From JANXUC01 sp043749225 (GTDB taxonomy: Bacteria; Acidobacteriota; Terriglobia; Terriglobales; Acidobacteriaceae), in contig JAYVEP010000054.1 of assembly GCA_043749225.1 (NCBI GenBank), positions 1-15,255 of the forward strand: a stretch of DNA of 15,255 bases. Direction: 5' to 3'. Under the pieces are notes generated by a model, which worked only from the letters and a program-made list of their open reading frames with translations, was not told the DNA's origin and made no database searches. The first letter of the stretch is position 1, and each line of letters starts with the position of its first letter. The translations under genes and the position numbers were made by a program. Positions 7,601-13,521 of this stretch are shown here, in pieces.

Positions 7601-8602
7601 GCAGAGGCTCGGTGTCGGAATGGCGCGGACTGTGCTCTCTTCCTCCCGCCGCCGGGTCCCTTCATAGTTGGAAAAGAAAAAGAGGCGGTCTTTCCGGATC
7701 GGCCCCCCAACGGACACGCCAAAGATGTTTCGTATCAACTTATCGGCCTTGTTGGGCAGCCCAGCTCCTACCTCCGCACCCTTCACGAAGTAGTCGTTCG
7801 CGCTAGTGATTGTGTTGCGGTGATATTCATAGAGCGATCCGTGGAAGTTGTTCGTTCCACTCCGCGTGACCAGCGCAACCTGCGCGCCGGAACCGGTCCC
7901 CTGGTCGGCGTTGTAGTTCGACGTGGTCACGCGGAATTCCTGCACCGAGTCCTGCGTGATCGGCAGCACCGAGGTAAAGGCATAACCGCCGGACTGGTCG
8001 TTCACATCCACACCATCCAGCGTGATGTTGCTCTGGTCACTGCGCGCTCCATTCACTGCGCCGTTGCGCGTGTCCTGGTCCCTGTCAATATCGTGGCGAT
8101 TGCCGGTGTAAGCCACGCCAGCTTGCAGGCTGAGCATCTCCGGCACGTTGCGACCTTCAAGTGGAATGTCCCGCACCTGCGTCTGGTTGAACGAGTTGCC
8201 AATGGACGCATCCACCAGGTTCAGCGCGGGCGCTTCGCCGATGACCGTCACCGTCTCTGTCGCCGCGCCGACCTTAAGCCGGACATTGGCTGTAGCCGGG
8301 GTGTTCACCAGAAGCTGGAGTTCCTTTTGCTCGTAACGCGTGAACCCCTTGCCCGTGACCGTAAGCGTGTAGGTTCCCGGCGGCAGACCGAGAAAGTTGT
8401 ACTCGCCTTGCCCACCTGTGATGGCGGTGCGCCCTGCCCCGGAACCGGCATTCACCAGAACCACTGTAGCGCCCTGAATCGCACTTCCGCTGGGGTCACT
8501 CACCGTCCCCTGGAGCGAAGTGGACGACGTCTGGGCAAATGCGCCGCCGCTGACCGCCATTAAGACCGTGATTAGGAATGCATACTGCTGAATACGTTTC
8601 AT
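4655..8602 (-). CDS. Oar-like TonB-dependent outer membrane receptor with N-terminal carboxypeptidase-regulatory-like domain
   Basis: This 1315-residue protein is an outer membrane, energy-dependent importer. A signal peptide covers about residues 1-23 (cleavage near GGAFA/QTSS). Residues about 27-112 form a CarboxypepD_reg-like beta-sandwich (LQGTVSDPSGSAIQGATVVL, then GEYNFLGLPPGTYTLTV). ETVTVIGEAP at about 116-125 fits a TonB box. The plug follows, with ARSDQSNITLDGVDVNDQSGG at about 186-206 and VTRSGTNNFHGSLYEY at about 245-260. The remaining roughly 1000 residues form the beta-barrel, ending in the aromatic residue expected for barrel insertion (ALRYEF). A proline-rich stretch (PPPPPLNPPP, coding about 6083-6120) and scattered cysteine pairs probably lie in surface loops. 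The start has a strong GGAGGAGG just upstream. Members of this size are abundant in Acidobacteriota and their ligands are mostly unknown; saccharides, peptides or other oligomers are candidates. Downstream permease and oxidase genes hint at an amino-nitrogen compound. Confidence 0.93.
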   Translation of the reverse strand: MKRIQQYAFLITVLMAVSGGAFAQTSSTSLQGTVSDPSGSAIQGATVVLVNAGSGAGRTAITGGQGEYNFLGLPPGTYTLTVTGKGFTRYEQKELQLLVNTPATANVRLKVGAATETVTVIGEAPALNLVDASIGNSFNQTQVRDIPLEGRNVPEMLSLQAGVAYTGNRHDIDRDQDTRNGAVNGARSDQSNITLDGVDVNDQSGGYAFTSVLPITQDSVQEFRVTTSNYNADQGTGSGAQVALVTRSGTNNFHGSLYEYHRNTITSANDYFVKGAEVGAGLPNKADKLIRNIFGVSVGGPIRKDRLFFFSNYEGTRRREEESTVRAIPTPSLCQGNIKYADVNGGITTILPSDLMALDPVNHTGINPAIENPQHTGYFDTTFCTGKFVTNDPSVGDGLNYSGFRFRAPVKENNNVFIAKLDYRLTADGKHALSWRGALQNKSNPLVPFLPGAPPETTIVDHSKGFVVGYTAVLKPTMVNTFHWGFTRQSTGFVGNTKQEWNVFYGLNQGIAYSHSAQTPVNNLSDDLSWTKGTHTLQFGGNVGIVRNPRISLEHSFSLGKGATNWMSPTGFANTSGGSPLDPINIGKPEPASSFAYDYPVLGLLGMVSDIVGNYNYDKQGNPLPKGTPVHRKYGLEWYEIYGQDSWRVKPNLTLTYGVRWSLFPPPWEVNGFQASPDVNLGTQFNQLVSNMKQGMGYDNIKLLSFVPGGPANHGPGWYNFEKSDFSPRVSFAYSPRASSGWMKSIFGDSDKTVIRGGFSKVYDRAGMQMLSTFDANPPGGFGATIQNFCCTPGYDDAAHVPRISNINTIPVCGPVDNCSDPANQQFFQPPPPPLNPPPGNQAISWGVDPSVKTPYAYAIDFSLGREMPKGLSLQLAYVGRLGHNLMTQRDMRQPLDIVDPKTGVDYFAAATALAKVAQAQIAGGGINPGVVTDAMVGPTAAYWHDLLPPLQLGASNYTSYSGFSAAPGNAGLIQAVYDLYYDPNLSYPGNEVVGIGNLDLYGGLNDDLAGSPYTFCTSPGCTGKGGGAGNYLNNQATSMFAWSSIGKSSYHGLQATLRKHFSNGVQFDFNYTYSRSIDFTSAATRLSWSSSGNVGSPGTRLANAFSPNSRRGVSDFDTTHQINANWMAELPFGKGKRFASGAGGLLDAFIGGWELSGVARWTSGFPFTVDNGNFWATNWDEQGIAKKIGPVQTGNHRDPVTGAVSVFANPAAAFKAFAHPFPGEGGSRNVIRGDGYAGLDMALSKRWKLTFEGQTVQFRWGVYNVPNLHRFNVGSLTSACNCIASLQQVPQSFGNYTGLLTNPRVMEFALRYEF

Positions 8603-8910
8603 GGACCTCCTCCAACCGGGGAATTACATCACACAACCTTTGACACACAGCGTACTCCCCCCCAGCGGTGGCGGACTTGTCTGGGAGTGACACGCATGAG
8701 TTTCGCGCCGGTCATTAACGCTCTCGCCATTCCGCAGCAGGCGCTCGTGGAACAGCGGGTTCCAAAAAAGCTGCTTCTGGATAGAGACCGTTGCCGTCCC
8801 GATGGAGCCCAGGCTTCTTTACCCTAATCGCCTGCTGGTGACTCAGAACCGCTTGCAGTCTCCTCATCCGTTGTCGCTCCAACCCACGAACTAACCCACA
8901 AATTAGAATC

Positions 8911-8946
8911 GGACCCTATCGGACACGCTTGGACACGTCAAGACAT
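8911..8946. promoter_or_regulatory. Helically phased GGAC direct repeats, candidate regulator array
   Basis: GGAC begins at 8911, 8921 and 8931, and a one-mismatch AGAC at 8941, exactly one DNA turn (10 bp) apart. The second and third copies share GGACACG. Within it, CTTG (8928-8931) and CAAG (8939-8942) also make a small dyad. Further GGAC copies occur at 8993, 9017 and 9082 without phasing. Arrays of this spacing on one DNA face are typical of cooperative transcription-factor binding. It overlaps the candidate receptor promoter. Confidence 0.4.
8913..8941 (-). promoter_or_regulatory. Candidate promoter for the TonB-dependent receptor
   Basis: On the minus strand TTGACG (8941-8936) is followed after exactly 17 bases by TAGGGT (8918-8913). 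The -35 box is good and the -10 box weak, as expected for an activator-dependent promoter. It would give a leader of about 300 nucleotides. A second TTGACG lies at 9001-8996 with TAATAT-like sequence 15-16 bases downstream, so an alternative or tandem start is possible. Confidence 0.3.
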
Positions 8947-9071
8947 TAACCTAATATATTCAATGAGTTACGGGATATTACTGGCAGGTACTGGACGTCA
9001 AAAAATGTTGTTCGGTGGACCCCCTCTCCGCCAGTCCCTTTTCTTCCTCTTCTTTTAATCTCTCTTCTGCC

Positions 9072-9102
9072 TTGAACCCGTGGACATGTGATGTGCTACA
9101 CT
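9072..9102 (+). promoter_or_regulatory. Candidate promoter for the serine hydrolase
   Basis: TTGAAC at 9072-9077 and TACACT at 9097-9102, the latter preceded by TGC as an extended -10. The 19-base spacer is long, but the extended -10 could compensate. Transcription would begin about 15-20 bases before ATG, leaving room for the AGGAG ribosome site at 9115-9119. Confidence 0.4.
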
Positions 9103-9125
9103 TCCGCCGCAGTCAGGAGTGATCC

Positions 9126-10538
9126 ATGCGCGGCGCGTACCGTCATTTTTTTTCACCCACCCTTGTTGTAGTGTCTGCTTCTATCTTTGCTGCGGCGCAG
9201 ATGTCGCCTGCGCTCACTTCCGATTTACGCGAGAAGATTGATCAAATCGCGCATGAGGAACTTGCGAAGACTGGTGTGCCGAGTGCCTCCGTAGCCATCG
9301 TAAGAGAAGGGCAGATCGCCTACTTGCAGGCCTATGGAATTGCGCGGCTTGACTCCCGGGCACCAGCGTTGCCCACGATGCGTTACAGCATTGGATCGGT
9401 CAGCAAGCAATTTACCGCTACGGCGATTCTGTTGCTCCAGGAACAGGGAAAGCTTTCGCTGGATGATAAAGTTGCGAAATTTCTGCCTTCGCTCACGCGT
9501 GCGAACGAAGTTACCATTCGCCAATTGCTCTCGCACACTTCGGGATACCAAGATTACTGGCCGCAGGATTACGTTCCTCCCTTTATGTTGCAGCCGATTG
9601 CCGCCGATAAAATTCTGGACATGTGGGCGCGCAAACCACTTGATTTCGATCCTGGAACGAAATGGCAGTACAGCAATACGAACTTCGTGATTGCGGGCGT
9701 TATTGTCGAGAAGGCAAGTGGCAAGCCCTTGCTGCAATTTCTTCAGGAAAAGATATTCAGCCCCCTTGGTATGAAGAGCGTCGCCAACATTGACCAAGAA
9801 AAACTTGGCGATACGGATCCGTTGGGTTATATGCGTTTTGCGTTAGCCCCGCTACGGCCCGCGCCAAAAGAAGGGAAGGGCTGGTTGTTTGCCGCCGGAG
9901 AGTTGGCCATGCCCGTAGAGGATTTGGCCAAGTGGGATATTTCAGTCATCGATCGAAAGCTGCTGCGGCCGGCATCCTACAAAGAGTTTGAGACCGAGGT
10001 CTTTTTGAGCAGCGGTGTTGGCACGCATTACGGACTGGGCGTGGAGGTTTTGTCCAGCGGTGATCGGCGCGAATTGGAACATAGCGGCGAGGTATCCGGC
10101 TTCACTTCTGAAAACATCGTCTTTCCGGATGACCGTGTTGCCATCGTCGTGTTGACCAACCAGGATGCTGCTTCAGCGGCCGGAAATATCGCCCGCAAGA
10201 TCACTCCTTTGTTGTTTACGAAGCAGGATGCGGATATGCCGAAGAAGTTGGAACAAGCGCGAAAAATTTTCGTCGGCTTGCAACAGGGAACGATTGACCG
10301 CACGTTATTCACAGAAGACGCCAACAGCTATTTCAGCGCTGGCGCGTTGCACGATTTTGCCAGCAGCTTGGCTCCTTTGGGTTCGCCGCAAGAATTTGAT
10401 CAAACGCGGCATGAGCTTCGAGGAGGGATGGTGTTGCGCGTCTACCGTGCAAAGTTTCCGGAGAAAACTCTTCGCGTTTGGACTTTCGAAATGCCGGACG
10501 GTAAGCTGGAGCAGTACCAAGTCGCCGCGGTGGAGTAA
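9126..10538 (+). CDS. Secreted serine hydrolase, class C beta-lactamase-related family
   Basis: This 470-residue enzyme belongs to the beta-lactamase/penicillin-binding-protein-like acyl-serine hydrolases. A signal peptide covers about residues 1-24 (ending near FAAAQ). The three active-site motifs are present: S91-V-S-K94 (nucleophile serine and lysine), Y182-S-N184, and H319-S-G321 in place of KTG. The H-x-G form is common in esterases and D-amino peptidases of this superfamily, so true beta-lactamase activity should not be assumed. After about residue 345 an extra C-terminal domain follows (KKLEQARKIFVGLQQG through RVWTFEMPDGKLEQYQVA), of an NTF2-like appearance seen in soil-bacterial relatives. 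ATG at 9126 is supported by AGGAG at 9115-9119 with six-base spacing. The likely location is periplasm or exterior, on a cell wall fragment, peptide or ester; the substrate is unknown. It is followed after 142 bases by a secreted M28 peptidase on the same strand. Confidence 0.9.
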   Translation: MRGAYRHFFSPTLVVVSASIFAAAQMSPALTSDLREKIDQIAHEELAKTGVPSASVAIVREGQIAYLQAYGIARLDSRAPALPTMRYSIGSVSKQFTATAILLLQEQGKLSLDDKVAKFLPSLTRANEVTIRQLLSHTSGYQDYWPQDYVPPFMLQPIAADKILDMWARKPLDFDPGTKWQYSNTNFVIAGVIVEKASGKPLLQFLQEKIFSPLGMKSVANIDQEKLGDTDPLGYMRFALAPLRPAPKEGKGWLFAAGELAMPVEDLAKWDISVIDRKLLRPASYKEFETEVFLSSGVGTHYGLGVEVLSSGDRRELEHSGEVSGFTSENIVFPDDRVAIVVLTNQDAASAAGNIARKITPLLFTKQDADMPKKLEQARKIFVGLQQGTIDRTLFTEDANSYFSAGALHDFASSLAPLGSPQEFDQTRHELRGGMVLRVYRAKFPEKTLRVWTFEMPDGKLEQYQVAAVE

Positions 10539-10610
10539 TGGAACGATAGCAGGAGTTTGTGGAAGTGCTGGCGACTTCGCCAATGCCTGGCGCAGATGCT
10601 TTACTTCGAA

Positions 10611-10619
10611 TGCTAAAAT
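10611..10619 (+). promoter_or_regulatory. Possible extended -10 element for the M28 peptidase
   Basis: TGC-TAAAAT at 10611-10619 matches an extended -10 (five of six bases in the hexamer) but has no good -35 box at the proper distance. It would start a transcript about 55 bases before the GTG codon. The peptidase may instead be read through from the serine hydrolase. Confidence 0.3.
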
Positions 10620-10680
10620 TCCCATTTTGCACCTGATCCTCAATCGCACAATTGGCTGTTTGGAAGATCCTGGAGGACGC

Positions 10681-12345
10681 GTGAAGCGTATTCAAACGTT
10701 ACTTGTATTGGCTCTACTGGCAAGCTGCAGTCTGGTTCTCGTTGCGCAGGACAAGGTTGATCTTTCTGTCGTGAACCGCATTAAGACGGAAGCTTTCGAC
10801 CATTCCAGGGTCATGGACACGCTCTCCATGCTGACCGACCGTTATGGCCCGCGCCTGACGGGATCAGCGGAAGCTCGCGAAGCGGGCGACTGGACCGTCG
10901 GTCGACTGAAGGAATACGGCCTGCAAAACGTACATCTGGAATCTTGGGGCCCGTTCGGCCGCAGTTGGGAATTACAGGAATATTCGGTGGAGATGATTGA
11001 GCCGCGCTATTCCCATTTGCGTGCCACGCCTCTGGCCTGGACTCGCGCTACTGCTGGCCCCGTGATTGCCGAGCCAATTCTTGCTCCCATCGCGCGTACT
11101 TACAATCCCAAGAAGGCGCAGGAAAATCTCGAGAAATTTATCGCGGCTAACAAAGGCAAGCTGCAAGGCAAGATTGTTTTACTTTCCGATCCCGATCCCG
11201 TTCCGCCCGCCGCCACGGTTTTGTTCAAGCGCGATTCCGAGGCCGAACTGGCAGAGTTGTCGAAGGCCCCAGATCCCGCCGAGAAGGTTGCAGTGGATCC
11301 GAAGAACATGCAAATTCCGGAAGACACAACAAAGCTGCGGCGTTTCTTGCAGTCGCTTACAGAGGAGCAGATCGATAAGTTGTTTGACGAGATTAAAGAC
11401 AGCCGTTCCAAATTGCATGAATTCTTGATTCAGGAAGGCGCCGTAGCAGCACTTATTTCCGACGACCGTGCCAAGGGTGGTCTAACCTTCGCCGAACAAG
11501 CCGTAGCCCATGAGGCGAAGTATCCGCTTGCGTTGCCGACGTTCTCTGTCACGCGCGAACAATACAACCGCATCGCGCGGTTGTTGGCGAAGAAGCAGAC
11601 CGTCAAGCTGCGTCTCAACCTGAAGGCAACTTCCACCGATAAAGATGTGGATTCGTTCAACATCGTTGGCGAAATACCCGGTGGCGCGAAAAAAGACGAA
11701 GTTGTGATGGTCGGCGCTCACTTCGATTCCTGGCACGGCGGGACTGGAGCCACCGACAATGGCGCGGGCAGCGCCGTCATGATCGAAGTTATGCGTATCC
11801 TGAAAACATTGAACTTGAAAATGGACCGTACCGTTCGTATCGGCCTGTGGACAGGAGAAGAAGAAGGTCTCCTTGGTTCGAAGGCCTACGTCAAGAAACA
11901 CTTCGCCGATCTAGCCACGATGAAGACGACGCCAGAGCACGCAAAGCTGGCAGGCTATTTTAATTTGGATAATGGCGCGGGGCAGATTCGCGGCGCATAC
12001 CTGCAAGGTAATGACATGATGCGTCCAATTCTGGAACAGTGGCTGGCGCCATTCCGCGATCTCGGGACAGGCAGCATGACCATCCGGAACACTGGTGGTA
12101 CTGATCACCTTTCTTTCGATGCGGTCGGTTTGCCGGGATTCCAGTTCATTCAGGACGACCTGGACTACATGACCGTCACTCACCACTCCGACATGGATAC
12201 TTACGACCACGCGCCTCCGCCGGACATGATGCAGGCCTCCGCGATAATCGCGTCGGTGGTGTACCACGCGGCCAATCGCTCGGAAATGCTGCCGCGCAAA
12301 CCGCTGCCAGAGCCGCAGAAGACCGACGAGGGTGCAGCGAACTAG
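10681..12345 (+). CDS. Secreted M28-family zinc peptidase with PA-like domain
   Basis: This 554-residue protein is a two-zinc metallopeptidase, probably an aminopeptidase acting outside the cytoplasm. I chose GTG at 10681: GGAGG lies at 10672-10676 and a signal peptide follows directly, whereas upstream in-frame codons would overlap the previous gene. The leader could be cleaved after VAQ (about 23) or lipidated at LASC (C16). The catalytic domain from about 325 shows the family ligands: H347 in GAHFDSW, D359 in TDNGAGS, E393-E394 in TGEEEGLLGS (general base then zinc ligand), D430 in NLDNGAG and H501/H502 in HHSDMDTYD. Residues about 125-315 look like a protease-associated domain interrupted at about 185-250 by a strongly charged insertion. 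The family usually trims N-terminal residues from peptides. It shares strand with the serine hydrolase upstream and ends in a strong terminator. Confidence 0.9.
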   Translation: MKRIQTLLVLALLASCSLVLVAQDKVDLSVVNRIKTEAFDHSRVMDTLSMLTDRYGPRLTGSAEAREAGDWTVGRLKEYGLQNVHLESWGPFGRSWELQEYSVEMIEPRYSHLRATPLAWTRATAGPVIAEPILAPIARTYNPKKAQENLEKFIAANKGKLQGKIVLLSDPDPVPPAATVLFKRDSEAELAELSKAPDPAEKVAVDPKNMQIPEDTTKLRRFLQSLTEEQIDKLFDEIKDSRSKLHEFLIQEGAVAALISDDRAKGGLTFAEQAVAHEAKYPLALPTFSVTREQYNRIARLLAKKQTVKLRLNLKATSTDKDVDSFNIVGEIPGGAKKDEVVMVGAHFDSWHGGTGATDNGAGSAVMIEVMRILKTLNLKMDRTVRIGLWTGEEEGLLGSKAYVKKHFADLATMKTTPEHAKLAGYFNLDNGAGQIRGAYLQGNDMMRPILEQWLAPFRDLGTGSMTIRNTGGTDHLSFDAVGLPGFQFIQDDLDYMTVTHHSDMDTYDHAPPPDMMQASAIIASVVYHAANRSEMLPRKPLPEPQKTDEGAAN

Positions 12346-12370
12346 CAATGGTAGTTTTGGCGAAACTGCG

Positions 12371-12400
12371 AAGGGGCTCCGCGAGAGCGGGGCCTTTTTT
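12371..12400 (+). terminator. Rho-independent terminator after the M28 peptidase
   Basis: The left arm AAGGGGCTCCGC (12371-12382), GAGA tetraloop (12383-12386) and right arm GCGGGGCCTTTT (12387-12398) form a 12-pair stem with three G-T wobbles, running into a TTTTTT tract at 12395-12400. The GNRA-type loop and strong GC core make it convincing. It separates the hydrolase/peptidase unit from hemE. Confidence 0.92.
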
Positions 12401-12467
12401 CTTTGGGTGCCACTATGTATTCGCGATTCTGCACCGCACATCCCGAAGATGTTAAATTGGAGAGTCC

Positions 12468-13514
12468 ATGGCCGCTCCCAATTCTCTCTTTGTTCGCGCC
12501 TGCAGGGCTCTTCCGACCGAGACTGTTCCTGTTTGGTTCATGCGGCAGGCTGGCCGCTATATGGCCGAGTATCGCGCCGTCCGCAAGAGCCATTCGCTGA
12601 TCGAAATCTGTAAGAAGCCTGAACTGGCAGCCGAAGTCACCATTACAGCAGCCGAGGCGCTCGGAGTCGACGCAGCGATTATTTTTGCCGATCTACTGCT
12701 GCCGCTGGAAGTGATGGGCTTACCCTTCCATTTTGAAGCTGGAGAAGGCCCGAAGATTGAAAAGCCTTTGCGCTCGGCAGAAGATATTGCGAAGTTGCAG
12801 ACCCATTGTGCCTCTGAGCTCGGTTACGTCTCGGAGGCAATTCGGAAAGTCTGCGCACATTTTGGTTCGCGACTGCCGGTCATAGGATTCTGCGGGGCTC
12901 CGTTTACTCTCGCCAGCTACATGATTGAGGGCGGCAGCTCGCGCAACTATCTGCATGCCAAAAAAATGATGTGGAACTCGCCCGGTGCCTGGGACGAGCT
13001 TATGCACAAGCTGGTCACGGTGACCGCCGAGTATTCCATCGAGCAAGTTCGCGCTGGTGCGGACGTGATCCAGGTTTTCGATAGTTGGGTAGGCTGTCTC
13101 AGCGTGGAAGACTACCGCCGCTCCGTGCTGCCGCGCACCACAGAGCTCGTGCAAGCTTTGAAGAAGACCGGCGTGCCCGTCATTTATTTTGGAACAGACT
13201 CTGCAACATTGCTGCCGTCCATGAAAGAAACTGGGGCAGACGTAATCGGTGTGGACTGGCGCATGCCGATTGACGAAGGTTGGCGCAGCCTTGATTTCAA
13301 AGGGGCCGTGCAAGGCAATCTTGATCCCGTGCTGCTTTTCGCGGACTGGAAGGAAATCAAATCGCGCGCCGAAGAGATTCTGCAACGCACGGCCGGACGC
13401 CCTGGCCACATCTTTAATTTAGGTCACGGAATTCTGCCGGAAACTCCGGTGGAAAATGTGAAGAATCTCGCACGGTTTGTGCAGGAACACTCAGCAAAGT
13501 CCGTGCAACCATAG
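12468..13514 (+). CDS. hemE: Uroporphyrinogen decarboxylase
   Basis: HemE removes the four acetate carboxyl groups of uroporphyrinogen III to give coproporphyrinogen III in cytoplasmic haem synthesis. At 348 residues it has the usual length. The N-terminal signature PVWFMRQAGRY (21-31) supplies R26 and R30, which bind substrate carboxylates. IIFADLLLP (71-79) supplies the key aspartate D75; Y151 in SYMIEGGSS and H320 in FNLGHGI complete the pocket. The second family signature, GFCGAPFTLASYMIEGG, is intact. The ATG at 12468 has GGAGAG at 12459-12464 just ahead, and the gene starts about 70 bases after the terminator of the peptidase gene. It is followed 7 bases later by the porphyrinogen oxidase, so the two are very likely one haem operon. 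Nothing looks truncated or unusual. Confidence 0.97.
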   Translation: MAAPNSLFVRACRALPTETVPVWFMRQAGRYMAEYRAVRKSHSLIEICKKPELAAEVTITAAEALGVDAAIIFADLLLPLEVMGLPFHFEAGEGPKIEKPLRSAEDIAKLQTHCASELGYVSEAIRKVCAHFGSRLPVIGFCGAPFTLASYMIEGGSSRNYLHAKKMMWNSPGAWDELMHKLVTVTAEYSIEQVRAGADVIQVFDSWVGCLSVEDYRRSVLPRTTELVQALKKTGVPVIYFGTDSATLLPSMKETGADVIGVDWRMPIDEGWRSLDFKGAVQGNLDPVLLFADWKEIKSRAEEILQRTAGRPGHIFNLGHGILPETPVENVKNLARFVQEHSAKSVQP

Positions 13515-13521
13515 TCATTTC

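Larger units (their letters stand above)
8603..9125. other. Divergent intergenic region, no gene
   Basis: The 523 bases between the receptor (minus) and the serine hydrolase (plus) contain no credible coding sequence. Readings in all frames are short and lack ribosome sites or family features. The half nearest the receptor (8603-8905) would be its leader if the candidate promoter at 8913-8941 is right; I could not match it to a riboswitch class I know. The half nearest the hydrolase holds the phased GGAC repeats, an AT-rich patch around 8945-8980, a pyrimidine-rich tract at about 9020-9070 and the hydrolase promoter. Confidence 0.6.

Noticed and set aside
7310..8563. 417-residue open frame on the plus strand
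   Set aside because: It lies wholly antisense to the receptor's signal peptide, regulatory-like domain and plug, which show clear family motifs. The antisense product has no recognisable domain and is a GC-driven shadow.
10569..10582. TGGCGACTTCGCCA inverted repeat between the hydrolase and peptidase
   Set aside because: The loop is tiny, the stem short and no T tract follows; not a terminator.
10165..10680. 172-residue N-terminal extension of the M28 peptidase frame
   Set aside because: It overlaps the serine hydrolase in another frame and would bury the signal peptide. GTG at 10681 has its own ribosome site.
12450..12458. TGT-TAAATT extended -10-like box before hemE
   Set aside because: Transcription would begin at about 12465, inside or after the ribosome-binding site, leaving no usable leader.
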